Assembly: GCA_005798335.1 (NCBI GenBank)
Contig: SYJV01000288.1
Span: 1 to 42,695, forward strand
DNA from: Planctomycetaceae bacterium
Lineage (GTDB): Bacteria > Planctomycetota > Planctomycetia > Pirellulales > Pirellulaceae
Direction: 5' to 3'
Length of the DNA stretch: 42,695 nt
The position numbers and the translations under genes were made by a program. The notes under the pieces were generated by a model. The model saw only the letters and a list, made by a program, of their open reading frames with translations, was not told the origin of the DNA and ran no database searches. Shown piece after piece: positions 18,347 to 27,065 of the stretch. Each line of letters begins with the position of its first letter. Position 1 is the first letter of the stretch.

Positions 18347-20818
18347 TCAATCAACCAATCTCGCAAAAGTAGAGTGTTTTACTGGTCCTTGCAACCGTTT
18401 ACTGATCGTGTCGCTTGAAATCGCCGTGGCGAGTTCCGCAAACACAATATCCAGTGCAGCCAGATACTTCGCGACGTGACGCGGTTCATGGGCGAGTGTC
18501 ATCGAACAACTGCTGCCAGCCAGAAAGCCATGTTCCAGCATGAGCGTAGTTAATAGAGTTAACAGTTCTGCGTTCTGACGGTGCATAAAAGAAAAACTGC
18601 ACGATGCTGGACGTCCGCTAATTGTAATCGCCAGCCCATGTTTTGCGGCCAATTCTTTCCAGCCGCGCATTACTTCAGCACCCAAGCGAGCCAGATGGCC
18701 CGGGACGTCGATTCGCCGCATCTTGTTAATTGCAGCGACCGCTGCGGCCGGACCAATACCTTCGGTCCAAAACGTGCTCGATATGAAAGACTGTTGGCAC
18801 GCTTGCATAATCGCCGCGCGACCGATGATCGCTGCCATCGCAAATCCGTTGCTCATCGCTTTGGCAAACACAGCAATGTCCGGATCGACACCTAACAGTC
18901 GATGGGCACCTCCCAAACATAATCTCCAGCCGCTGGATATCTCGTCGAAGATCAGGGGAATTGACCATCGCGTTGCCCGCTGGCGAATACCCTGCAGAAA
19001 CCCATCGGCGGGATCGATACCGCGAGTTGGTTCCATAACAATGGCCGCCAACTCGCCACCACTACCGTCCAAAATGCGGTCGAGTTCGTCGATGTGGTTG
19101 TACCTAAAGGTTGCTACAGTGCCTGCCAATCCACGAGGAACGCCGCTAGGCTCGAGACCGGGTAACAAGTGTCCATCCAGTTGACGCACGGAACCCGACT
19201 GAACGATTTCTGGTGTTGAGCATTCTAAACCCGAGCCCAAATTGGCAGCCAAATACCAATCGTGCCAGCCATGGTAACCACACACCGCCAACTTGGTTCG
19301 CCCCGTATGTGCGCGAGCAATGCGGACCGCGATTGCCATGGCTTCACCGCCGGAACGGCAGAACCTCGCCTGTTCCGCCCACGGATGTATGTCAATTAGC
19401 AGTTTCGCAAGCTCCACTTCGTCTGCCGTTTGTTGAGTTGCCATTGCGCCGAGGTGCACTCGCCGAATCACCGCTGCGTTGACATCCGGATCAGCGAAGC
19501 CAAGAATGCACGAGAGAATTCCGCAATGCGACATGTCGATATACCGTTTGCCATCGGTATCCACAACTTCGCAACCAATCGCCTGTTCGTAGTAGGCCGG
19601 CCACTTGTCCGGTGCAAACATTTCCGGGCGTTTCGACAAGAGCTGAGTACCGCCGGGTATCAATGTCTTGGCACGACGATACAGTTGTTGAACATTCTCG
19701 TGCCCCGACGAATCCAATCTCGCCGACTGCTGCTCAACTGACTCAGGGGTTTTACGACCCAGCCCAAGCAATTGGCGAATGTTGTGGCCAAAAATATTCT
19801 CGATGTCGCGATCGACGAGTTTCATACTGCGGCACGCTTGCTGTAGCGCCAGCAACGACTCGATACCGATCAATTCGGGCTTGGCGTGCAGCCATCCATC
19901 CCACTGCGAGTTGAAATCGTAGATCCAGTAAAATCCATCACCGATCGCGATGCTGCGCCCACGCATTTCGGAAACTGGATAATCGCTGCCGTACATTAAT
20001 CTGGTTGTCCCAAACGTTTGAATGATCGCTTCGAAGGCAGCCGATTCGCAAACAGCCGAAGTATCGAACCATACGTTTTCCAGTCCACGTAGCGAGTCGA
20101 TCGAGTCGACGGTATGTCGCGCATTGAAACCGCGCGCCGCATGCGCCAAAATCAACTTCGCACCGGGATAACGTTGGCAATGATCGCGAATGTAAATTTG
20201 ATTCCTGGGGTCCGCCAGGGCTCGACTTAGTACCATGTGCATCATGATCGCCAGCCCGTGACGATCGGCCATTTCCCAAGCCCAATCGGGAAGAAACTCG
20301 CCCTGCTCGGAATAGAACGTGTCGGTTCGAGCGGCAAACACATGGTAGACTTTGAATCCCAAGAAGCCGTGAGCGCGCAATTGGGATTCGACCATTGATG
20401 GATCGTCGTTAGGGCGAATGACCATCAAGCCTCTGCTGCCATGTTTGTGCTTTAGCGCTGCGCCGAGAAACTCGTTCGCCGCCTGGCAGTCGAGTTGCCT
20501 GACTGGGAACGGAAAGTAAAGCCCGTCCTTGACCACCAAATCACCCATCCATTGGCTCATGGATTGAACTAGAGCGTCGTGGTCGATCTCGGGCCTGCCA
20601 GTAAAGTCCTCCATCGTTGCTTGGGGACACACGTGGCGCAAATCGTACAAGTGCGCGTGCGCATCGAAAGAGTTTGGTGGCACGAAGCCGCGCAGAAACT
20701 TATCAAACAGCTCCTTATCGGCTGCTCCATAGGTGACTCCGTGAACGTCTGCACCGCGGAGGACCGGAAATTTCTTCAAGGTGTCTTCGCGACGAGTATT
20801 CCCAGCTTCGGTTGGCAT
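18347..20818 (-). CDS. Fusion of amidohydrolase and class-III PLP aminotransferase
   Basis: This is an 823-residue two-domain protein. Residues about 20-365 form an amidohydrolase-2 TIM barrel: FDAHAHLYD carries the metal-binding HxH, MMHMV and LILAHAARG supply later His residues, and YGSDYP carries the metal-site Asp. Residues about 380-805 form a class-III aminotransferase close to glutamate-1-semialdehyde aminomutase: IPGGTQLLSKRPEMF, RSGGEAMAIAVRIAR for phosphate binding, GYHGWHDWY, LIFDEISSGWR and the Schiff-base lysine in VFAKAMSNG at about residue 653. Both halves keep key residues, so both may be active. The substrates are unknown; a pathway with consecutive hydrolysis and transamination or aminomutation would fit. 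ATG 20818 is preferred because AAAGGA lies 9 nt upstream. ATG 20893 adds 25 basic residues and has no ribosome site. Confidence 0.88.
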   Translation of the reverse strand: MPTEAGNTRREDTLKKFPVLRGADVHGVTYGAADKELFDKFLRGFVPPNSFDAHAHLYDLRHVCPQATMEDFTGRPEIDHDALVQSMSQWMGDLVVKDGLYFPFPVRQLDCQAANEFLGAALKHKHGSRGLMVIRPNDDPSMVESQLRAHGFLGFKVYHVFAARTDTFYSEQGEFLPDWAWEMADRHGLAIMMHMVLSRALADPRNQIYIRDHCQRYPGAKLILAHAARGFNARHTVDSIDSLRGLENVWFDTSAVCESAAFEAIIQTFGTTRLMYGSDYPVSEMRGRSIAIGDGFYWIYDFNSQWDGWLHAKPELIGIESLLALQQACRSMKLVDRDIENIFGHNIRQLLGLGRKTPESVEQQSARLDSSGHENVQQLYRRAKTLIPGGTQLLSKRPEMFAPDKWPAYYEQAIGCEVVDTDGKRYIDMSHCGILSCILGFADPDVNAAVIRRVHLGAMATQQTADEVELAKLLIDIHPWAEQARFCRSGGEAMAIAVRIARAHTGRTKLAVCGYHGWHDWYLAANLGSGLECSTPEIVQSGSVRQLDGHLLPGLEPSGVPRGLAGTVATFRYNHIDELDRILDGSGGELAAIVMEPTRGIDPADGFLQGIRQRATRWSIPLIFDEISSGWRLCLGGAHRLLGVDPDIAVFAKAMSNGFAMAAIIGRAAIMQACQQSFISSTFWTEGIGPAAAVAAINKMRRIDVPGHLARLGAEVMRGWKELAAKHGLAITISGRPASCSFSFMHRQNAELLTLLTTLMLEHGFLAGSSCSMTLAHEPRHVAKYLAALDIVFAELATAISSDTISKRLQGPVKHSTFARLVD

Positions 20819-21237
20819 CCTTGGTGATCCTTTATCAGTTTGTGATTGTTTGGCGCTGTCTTTAAAGGGCGAACTCTTCTTAGTTTTCCGCATCAGCTTA
20901 GCGACATTACAGCGTGTTCACAAAGGGTTCGTGGTCATAGAATCGATTGCCGCCGTCGCGTAGGCGGGTCCCGATTTGCTTGACGCGTACATTGGCGAGA
21001 TATTTTGAGGTGATAGATTCGCCAAAACCGCTGTACTAGATTTCGACTCTCTTCATGGGCGGCTGTTACCAGAGTTTATCAATCGGACTCTAAGGCATCG
21101 CCATGAATCGACGGTCGCTTTTTTGCCGGCAGCTCGTATTCGCACCGCTGCTGGCGTGTGTCTGCTTTACCGGTTGCAATGATATGAAAGTAGCACCAAT
21201 TTCTGGCGTGGTCACGCTGGACGGTGCCCCTTTAGGC

Positions 21238-21361
21238 GCAATACCGTTCAACGAACGTGGGATAAGCTTCCAGCTTGTCAATATCTTGTGCAAGCAATGG
21301 CGAAACTCCGCTACAGGTTGACAAGCTGGAAGATTATCCCACGTTCGATGAACGGTATTGC
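21238..21361 (+). repeat. Palindromic MITE-like element, family B, copy 1
   Basis: The element is 124 bp with 44-bp terminal arms (21238-21281 and 21318-21361) that differ at two positions, around a 36-nt loop. The ends are GCAATACCGTTC and its complement. CTTTAGGC occurs directly on both sides (21230-21237 and 21362-21369), an apparent 8-bp target duplication. The right copy of that repeat overlaps the first bases of the adjacent family A element, so B inserted into the edge of A. A second copy, in opposite orientation, is at 36641-36749. No protein is encoded. Confidence 0.85.
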
Positions 21362-21363
21362 CT

Positions 21364-21501
21364 TTAGGCGAGCGGCAGATGGGAATTTACCAAGGCCTAA
21401 GCGAATACAAGCCCCATGCGCAAGCGAGTGCGTCAATCCTGGCATACACTCGCTTGCGCTTCGGGCTTGTATTGGTAAGAAACTACCTGCCGCTCGCCTT
21501 A
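21364..21501 (+). repeat. Palindromic MITE-like element, family A, copy 2
   Basis: The element proper is 21367-21498 (132 bp), flanked by TTA at 21364-21366 and 21499-21501. It matches copy 1 in length, orientation, outer arms and the asymmetric GGCCTAAGCG insertion, with a few substitutions, notably in the inner left arm (CCCATGCGC in place of CCGAAGCGC). Insertion plus duplication adds 135 bp, exactly 45 codons, and the host frame stays open through it. Confidence 0.87.
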
Positions 21502-21903
21502 ACACGAGCGTTAGTGATGTTCGAGCCGAAAGTGGGTGGCCGCCTGTCCTACGGAGTGACTGACGCGAAAGGTTTTTATTCTTTGGAATATTCCATGGAA
21601 CAGATGGGCGCTGAGGTGGGAGTCTGCGAGGTCTCCGTAAAGACCGGTGCCCGTGCGGACGATGCAGGCAATCCCGCTGTGCCAGAGAAAGTCCCCGCCA
21701 AGTACTTCAAACAGAAAATCGAAGTCGAAGTCGCCAAGAAATCGAACACCATCGATATTGCACTGAGCAGCAAGTAGGTGCAAAAACCTGTTTACCAATG
21801 GCGAAGTATAATGATTTCTATGTAATTTCCCGCTGTTACGCATATTTCACGAAGTCGTCATCTTCCGTCTTCAGAAATCTCACTAAATAGATATAGGCTT
21901 GAA

Positions 21904-22650
21904 ATGTCACAATTCTCGTCGGCGAAGCAGATGTTCGGATTGGCACCATTTTCGTTGATTTTTGCTCTTTCGTTGATGATCACACTTCATTGGAATCCGC
22001 GACATGCGTGGGCCAACGTCGTGTTCACAAATCGCGCAGCGTGGGAAGCATCTCTCACGGGAAAGACCATTCAAACTGAAACGTTTAATCAATTTACCGG
22101 CTTCACATATGAAACCGGCGTCGGTAAAGCGTTTCAATTCCCCTCGGGAGTCACAAATATTGGAAAGCTAAGTTTTGATGTAGACAGACCAAGTGGAAAT
22201 CTAATTGTAGAGGGAACGTTTTTCAGTTCTGTAGATAGCACCACGTTTTGGCGCATTGAAACATCGACCCAAAATGGATCTACACCACCCGTCACCCCTG
22301 CCCTCGTTTTCTCGCAAGATATCTACGCGTTTGGCGCTGACTGGAATTTCGCCTTTGCCCCACGATCGAAAATGATTGTTGCAGGTAATACCTTTCTTTT
22401 CAGCGACAACTTAAATGCGGGAAAGAGTTTTTTCGGAGTTTCGAGTTCGACGCCTTTCCGCCGCGTTGAATTTGATGTAGTTTCGCCATTCAATGACCTA
22501 TTCCACGCGGACAACATCTCGTTCGCTCAAAGTGTTCCAGAACCGTCATCAATGACCTTCATACTTGTTTTTTTGGCAAACGCACTATTTATGCGCAGTA
22601 GGATTTCAATCGGGTCGATCAAGCGACGATTCGGCGCCGTCATAGTTTGA
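21904..22650 (+). CDS. PEP-CTERM sorting-domain protein
   Basis: This 248-residue secreted protein has a signal peptide (FSLIFALSLMITLHW, cleavage near HAWANV) and a C-terminal PEP-CTERM signal: VPEPSSMTF, then the hydrophobic ILVFLANALF and a basic tail (SIKRR). PEP-CTERM proteins are cut and processed by an exosortase and are usually linked to extracellular polysaccharide. The middle is a beta-rich domain of the kind in planctomycete and verrucomicrobial surface proteins; VFTNRAAWEASL and the ADNISF strand before the sorting signal are common in them. No exosortase gene is in the window. The region just upstream has no gene on the same strand except the broken lipoprotein, so it is probably transcribed alone. 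Confidence 0.88.
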   Translation: MSQFSSAKQMFGLAPFSLIFALSLMITLHWNPRHAWANVVFTNRAAWEASLTGKTIQTETFNQFTGFTYETGVGKAFQFPSGVTNIGKLSFDVDRPSGNLIVEGTFFSSVDSTTFWRIETSTQNGSTPPVTPALVFSQDIYAFGADWNFAFAPRSKMIVAGNTFLFSDNLNAGKSFFGVSSSTPFRRVEFDVVSPFNDLFHADNISFAQSVPEPSSMTFILVFLANALFMRSRISIGSIKRRFGAVIV

Positions 22651-23348
22651 CTTGCTAGCTAAACTAGACGCGATATCTCGGACTCCTTTCCGTTGACTTA
22701 CGGATCACGGAAAGAGTCGCTCTAAAAACAACCGCCCGCATTAGACCAGTTCCCAGCAGTTAAGCGGGACCTTTGGAAAAAAAATGCTCCCGGAAGTGAA
22801 CGAGTCCCAGGGGGGCGGAGGACTGCGCGCTACGGTTCCGGGAGCGGAAATCGATTTTTAATTGGTCGATCGAACATCCTGTTCAATCGAACCGTTGGAT
22901 GACCTGTACTGAGGGAAGACTACCTGATCTTGGCATCCATGCACAAGAGGAATTTCTTTAGCCGCGATGAACTTCTTGCGAAGCAATCTATGCGAGCTAC
23001 ACCCACGGGTACTTGTCAGTTGCTTGCGATCACCAGTTCGGTTTTCGCTTGCGACTGAGCGGAGAATAGGGACTCGCAGACGACGGCGTCAAGGGATGTT
23101 TTTCGAGAACTGGCAGAACCGGGTATAGGATATGGCTGGCCGATGGAAAATGTGGGATTCGGCCGGTTTGCTGCGTGCGAGCTCTTATTAGCTTTCATAA
23201 AATTCGATTGGCCAGACCAATCTCAAAACCTCACGCCTCACGCTATTCCTCTGCCTTCATTCCTTTGCCAACGAACGCCAATCCCGTCGCGTCATCATAT
23301 CTACCGTCACCGTCACCCATTTCTCGGTAAATAATCACGTTGCGAGAA
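22651..23348. other. Long intergenic region with hairpins, no gene seen
   Basis: About 700 bp lie between the convergent ends of the PEP-CTERM gene and the ABC permease gene. No open frame looks coding. An imperfect hairpin (GACTCCTTTCCGT at 22681-22693 with ACGGAAAGAGTC at 22707-22718) may end the PEP-CTERM transcript. A stronger structured segment is listed separately at 22777-22845. The rest, 22850-23348, has nothing I can assign. Confidence 0.45.
22777..22845 (-). terminator. Structured segment with stem and T-run, terminator or small RNA end
   Basis: GCTCCCGGAA (22786-22795) pairs perfectly with TTCCGGGAGC (22836-22845). A smaller hairpin (AGTCC/GGACT) sits inside. Read on the minus strand, the stem is followed by A and then eight T residues (22784-22777), the pattern of an intrinsic terminator. 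It is about 500 bp past the last gene of the minus-strand ABC cluster, so it could end that transcript or a separate small RNA. Confidence 0.5.
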
Positions 23349-24515
23349 TTACGCGGTTCGTAGCGAGTTTACTATCGACATTCGGGCTGTCTGAATGGCT
23401 GGCGGAAGTCCGGCGACTAGGCCGACGCACAATGAAGTTCCAAGACTGGAAAGGCCTAACCATAGGGATGGCTTGAACGCGATCGTCGCGCCTTCTGCCC
23501 CTATGGCGAATCCTCCGAATTGGAGTGCAATTAATGCGAATCCCGAACCAATGCCGCCGCCAACCAAACATAGCAGAACGCTTTCGGCTAATACCAACCG
23601 CAGGGTGCCCAGTGGGCGGACACCAATCGTTTGCAAGACGGCATATTCCTGCATGCGGTCTTGTACCGACATGATGGTTGTCGTCGCAACCAAAGAGAGA
23701 ACGAGTCCCACGCAAGCGTAGCCTAGCCAATGAGCGAAACCAATCAAATCAACGAGGTCAGATAGCGTACTTGCTTGAAAGGCTCCTTTACGTCGCGTCT
23801 TGGTGGCCACGGAACTCGCCCGTAGCTGCACATCGATTTCCGTAGCTACGCGATCGGCATCAGCGCTCGGTTGAAGTAATACTTCATGCTGCGTGACTAA
23901 TCCCACAGACTCGTTGCGTTGCGAGTTTTGCAAAAATGCCAAATGGGTGTAGATGAGATTTTCTTCGGATGGCACTTCCGACTGAAAGACTCCTGCAATT
24001 CTTACCGAGATGTCACCGATAGTAAATTGGTCACCGACCTTCAGCCCTCGTCGCATGGCAATGTTACGCCCGATGACGGCCGCATCGCGCTGGGTTTCAA
24101 ATTGACTCCAGCTACCGCTGGCAAGCTTGACCGGTCGCATCGACTGAATTTTCTTCGGATCAGCACCATTGAAAACTACAATATCCAAGCTAGCTCGACA
24201 GTTGTTGGTCCAAACTTGGATTGGCAACACATCCTTAACACCGGCAATCTTTCCAATTTTGACCGCGTAATCCTCAGGCAGTCTGCTGGTCGTAGGACAG
24301 AAGCGATTCTCTTGAAATACGATCAGACGGCGGTCTGCGTCAGCGCCAGAAGTAAGTCGATAGAGTCCCTCTTGAACAGAGCCCACGATGCAATAAACAA
24401 AAATAGCCACTGCAGCACCCGTAACGGTAAGCAATGAACGCGTTCGATGCCGGATCAGTGTTTTGAGGACGTAATTGAACATGAGTGAAGATGTCGCCTT
24501 ACTATTGTCTCTCAA
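23349..24515 (-). CDS. ABC transporter permease, FtsX/MacB type (first)
   Basis: This 388-residue inner-membrane permease has the FtsX/MacB layout: an N-terminal helix ([18 protein letters not shown] at about residues 23-40), a periplasmic MacB-PCD-like domain of roughly 200 residues ([31 protein letters not shown]), then three C-terminal helices ([55 protein letters not shown]). The [17 protein letters not shown] loop is the usual coupling segment that contacts the ATPase. Its start overlaps the ATPase gene by 14 bp, indicating translational coupling. Such transporters work mechanically on periplasmic substrates such as lipoproteins, peptides or small toxins. It is the distal gene of the minus-strand cluster. 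Confidence 0.92.
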   Translation of the reverse strand: MRDNSKATSSLMFNYVLKTLIRHRTRSLLTVTGAAVAIFVYCIVGSVQEGLYRLTSGADADRRLIVFQENRFCPTTSRLPEDYAVKIGKIAGVKDVLPIQVWTNNCRASLDIVVFNGADPKKIQSMRPVKLASGSWSQFETQRDAAVIGRNIAMRRGLKVGDQFTIGDISVRIAGVFQSEVPSEENLIYTHLAFLQNSQRNESVGLVTQHEVLLQPSADADRVATEIDVQLRASSVATKTRRKGAFQASTLSDLVDLIGFAHWLGYACVGLVLSLVATTTIMSVQDRMQEYAVLQTIGVRPLGTLRLVLAESVLLCLVGGGIGSGFALIALQFGGFAIGAEGATIAFKPSLWLGLSSLGTSLCVGLVAGLPPAIQTARMSIVNSLRTA

Positions 24516-25194
24516 CTCTCAACTCTTCCACCAGCTTCCCGCGGTCCAAATAGAGTTGCCTTGTCGCGATCGTAGCCACGTGGGCGTCGTGTGTAACCAT
24601 TAGCAGCGTGATATTCAGTTCTTGGTTAAGCCGTTTCAAAAGTGATTGAACCTGCAGACTTGTTTCTGCATCGAGGCTACCCGTCGGTTCGTCGGCGACA
24701 ACGACAGTTGGATGCGAGACAATGGCGCGCGCGATGCCTACACGTTGCTCTTGTCCGCCAGAGAGTTGCCGGGGATAGTGGCCCGCTCGATCGCTTAGTC
24801 CAACGGCTTCGAGTGCGAGTTCGACTCGAGCCCGGCGCTCACCGGCGGAGAGTTTCAACAGCAAGGTCGGTAGCTCGACGTTTTCATAGGCAGTCAACAC
24901 GGGCACCAGGTTATGTGTTTGAAAAATATAGCCTAGATTCGCTGCACGCCAGTCAGCGAGTTGACCTCGCGATAAACTCGTAATCTCTTGGCTGTTAACG
25001 CGAATGACTCCAGAGTCCACGTGATCAATTCCGCTAACGACGTTCAGCAAGGTACTTTTTCCGGAACCGCTTGGCCCCATAAGCGATACGAACTCTCCTT
25101 GGCGAACGTCGAGATCGACATTGTGCAGCGGAGTAATGGTTTCGTCGCCCTTGCGAAAGCTCTTCGTGACATTGCGGAGTTCGAGAATGTTCAT
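24502..25194 (-). CDS. ABC transporter ATP-binding protein, LolD/MacB type
   Basis: This is a 230-residue ATPase of normal length for the LolD/MacB/DevA group. The Walker A motif is GPSGSGKST, the Q-loop is near FQTHNL, the signature is [14 protein letters not shown] (the usual second Gln-Arg segment is slightly changed), Walker B with catalytic Glu is [12 protein letters not shown], and the switch His is in MVTHD. It should power the permease encoded just downstream, with which it overlaps by 14 bp, and possibly also the second permease at 27739-28890. Between it and the adaptor gene upstream lie about 300 bp holding two palindromic elements, an unusual break inside what is otherwise a compact cluster. 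Confidence 0.95.
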   Translation of the reverse strand: MNILELRNVTKSFRKGDETITPLHNVDLDVRQGEFVSLMGPSGSGKSTLLNVVSGIDHVDSGVIRVNSQEITSLSRGQLADWRAANLGYIFQTHNLVPVLTAYENVELPTLLLKLSAGERRARVELALEAVGLSDRAGHYPRQLSGGQEQRVGIARAIVSHPTVVVADEPTGSLDAETSLQVQSLLKRLNQELNITLLMVTHDAHVATIATRQLYLDRGKLVEELRVERQ

Positions 25195-25264
25195 TGGTTG
25201 AGGGTTCAGGGTTGAGGGTCAGGAGTTCTCTCTTGCGACACTAAGCATCGACAGGTTTTTTATT

Positions 25265-25323
25265 GTCGTCTTTCGCTCCGCGAAAGAATGATGTAACGCT
25301 ACTTTCGCGGAGCGAAAGGCGAC
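25265..25323. repeat. Palindrome, family C, single copy
   Basis: Arms 25265-25286 and 25302-25323 (22 bp each, core TTTCGCTCCGCGAAAG and its complement) pair with one mismatch around a 15-nt loop. CGACACTAAG occurs directly at 25236-25245 and 25338-25347 on either side, which may be a target duplication or chance. It lies between the ABC ATPase and adaptor genes, next to family A copy 3. It has no T-run and does not look like a simple terminator. Confidence 0.7.
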
Positions 25324-25343
25324 ACTCATTGTTCGCCCGACAC

Positions 25344-25482
25344 TAAGGCGAGCGGCAGATAGTTTTTTACCAATACAAGCCCCGAAGCGCAAGCGAGTGT
25401 ATGCCAGGATTGACGCACTCGCTTGCGCTTCGGGCTTGCATTCGCATAGGCCTTGGTAAATTCCCATCTGCCGCTCGCCTAA
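25344..25482 (-). repeat. Palindromic MITE-like element, family A, copy 3
   Basis: The element proper is 25347-25479 (133 bp), flanked by TAA at 25344-25346 and 25480-25482, the complement of the TTA found at the other two copies. The asymmetric 10-base block (GGCC and TATGCG here) is on the right, so this copy is inverted relative to copies 1 and 2. It begins 9 bp past the stop codon of the HlyD-like adaptor gene, between it and the ATPase gene. Confidence 0.87.
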
Positions 25483-25490
25483 ACTCTCAA

Positions 25491-27047
25491 CTACTTGCCT
25501 AAAGTTTGGTCTTCGCCGAGGATTTTTAGAGGCTTGCCAGCGGACAACGTCTCACGCCCTTGGACGATTAGTTTATCGGTTGGAGTAAGTCCGCTGGTTA
25601 CTTCACGCAGTACACCGGAACTGCCTTGGGCAAGGGATATCTCACGGCGAATGGCTCGCAGGTCGGGACTCACAATCCAAACGAACGATCCAGATTCATC
25701 CGCGCCGATCAATTGTTGAGGAATGGAGATCCTCGCGAGATTGCTTGCAGTGGTAGGATCCGGCTTTTGCTTGGGAGCAAGAAAGGTCGTCGTGACTAGC
25801 ATTTCTGGGCAAATGCTCTCGGGCGGGTCGATCAACTCTACTTTGACCTCAAGCGTGTTCTTCTGGATGTTCGCACTGCTCGTCGATTGGAGAATTCGGC
25901 CTTGAATCGTATCTTTGGTCGAAGCTGTTTGAATATCTACTTTGCCGCCAATCTGAATTTTTGGGACATCTTCCAGGCGGACGTCAGCGCGAACTTGCAG
26001 CCGCGATGGGTCATACATCTGTGCAACCGTGCTGGTGTTTTGGCCTGCCGCAGTTTCCAGCCCCATTAACCGCGTTCCTCTCGAAACGAGTAGGCGAAGA
26101 ATACGCCCACGCATGGGCGATTTGACCACCGTGCGACTCAAATTCAATTCGGCTTGCTCCACCTGAACTTTCGCATCGACCACGGTCGCCTCCGCGGATT
26201 GTACTTTCGCTTTCGCTTCCTCGGATTGCCGATGTTCTTCAACCAGCAATTTGAGCTGTGTCTCAACGCCGCTCACTTTCTGAATGAGTGCATCAACTTC
26301 CTTTTGTAAAAACGGTTGTCGATCGAGCAACTCCTTCAGCGTTGCGTTGGCAGTGACATACTCATTCTCTGCTTGTTGGACCTGTCGAACGGTAAGCCCT
26401 CCGTGTGCCGCCCGTTTACCCCTTAGATTTATTTTGGCAAAACCTTCGGCTGACCGTGCCGCCTCGATCAAGAAAGGAAGTCTTGCAAGTTCAGTGCGAG
26501 ACTTCGCGAGCATACCGTTGGCTTCGGCCAAGATAACTTGCAAATGTACCGGTTGCTCGAGTCTCGCTTTCGCCGCCTTAAGTTCCGCTTCGGCGCGAGC
26601 CAATTCACCTTCGCGCAGCGAAAGATTTGCTTGAGCTTGGCGCAGAAGCAATTCGGCATCCTGTGAAATTAGTTTGGCAATCGGTTCGTCGCGATCGACC
26701 AATTGCCCCTCAACAACAAGCAGCTCATCGACTACACCCGCCGTCAGCGCTGCGACGCTGACGGCTTGTGGTCGAGGCTCGACCCAACCGGCTGCTTGAA
26801 ACAAGGGTGCGTCGGTTTGAGTCGCTTGAGTCTCCATGACAAAGACAGGCATCACGGTTATCGATTGGCGTGGCAAGAACTGCCTTCCGGCTGTCACCAT
26901 CAGTAAACACAGAAAGCCGCCGACAATCGCACCTGGGATGACATACCGCGTAAACCAAGATCGACGCACCTGGCCTGCGGTTTTGGTCGGAGGTGACTGT
27001 GTCGGTCGTTGCAGTCTCGTCAGATCGAGTCTAGTTTCGGTGGTCAT
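25491..27047 (-). CDS. HlyD-family efflux adaptor (membrane fusion protein)
   Basis: This 518-residue adaptor links an inner-membrane transporter to an outer-membrane duct. One transmembrane helix lies at about residues 33-50 (VIPGAIVGGFLCLLMVTAG). The barrel-sandwich (lipoyl-like) half motif follows (AAGWVEPRPQAVSVAALTAG and VVEGQLVDRDEPIAKL). A long coiled coil covers about residues 125-300, rich in Glu, Ala, Lys and Leu. The second lipoyl half is RTVVKSPMRGRILRLLVSRG, and a beta-barrel domain ends the protein (VDIQTASTKDTIQGRI). This order is typical of the DevB/MacA-like class that works with ABC permeases such as those flanking it. The start at ATG 27047 gives a normal cytoplasmic N-terminus. 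It is 18 bp from the lipoprotein gene upstream, so the two are probably co-transcribed. Confidence 0.92.
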   Translation of the reverse strand: MTTETRLDLTRLQRPTQSPPTKTAGQVRRSWFTRYVIPGAIVGGFLCLLMVTAGRQFLPRQSITVMPVFVMETQATQTDAPLFQAAGWVEPRPQAVSVAALTAGVVDELLVVEGQLVDRDEPIAKLISQDAELLLRQAQANLSLREGELARAEAELKAAKARLEQPVHLQVILAEANGMLAKSRTELARLPFLIEAARSAEGFAKINLRGKRAAHGGLTVRQVQQAENEYVTANATLKELLDRQPFLQKEVDALIQKVSGVETQLKLLVEEHRQSEEAKAKVQSAEATVVDAKVQVEQAELNLSRTVVKSPMRGRILRLLVSRGTRLMGLETAAGQNTSTVAQMYDPSRLQVRADVRLEDVPKIQIGGKVDIQTASTKDTIQGRILQSTSSANIQKNTLEVKVELIDPPESICPEMLVTTTFLAPKQKPDPTTASNLARISIPQQLIGADESGSFVWIVSPDLRAIRREISLAQGSSGVLREVTSGLTPTDKLIVQGRETLSAGKPLKILGEDQTLGK

Positions 27048-27065
27048 GGCCAGCGATCTTTTTGG

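Larger units (their letters stand above)
21103..21777 (+). pseudogene. Small carboxypeptidase-regulatory-like lipoprotein broken by nested elements
   Basis: The 5' part (21103 to about 21233) encodes a lipoprotein signal with lipobox FTGC and the segment APISGVVTLDGAPL. The 3' part (about 21499-21777) continues with TRALVMFEPKVGGRLSYG and ends IDIALSSK. Joined across the insertion, they read DGAPL-TRALVMFEP, a normal start to the single beta-sandwich domain found in many planctomycete lipoproteins, giving an intact protein of about 135 residues. Between them lie element B (21238-21361) and element A (21367-21498). Both parts are in the same frame, and the inserted length is a multiple of three, but a TGA at 21319-21321 inside B stops translation. 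The 3' part may still be translated from an internal start, but it would lack a signal. Confidence 0.85.
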
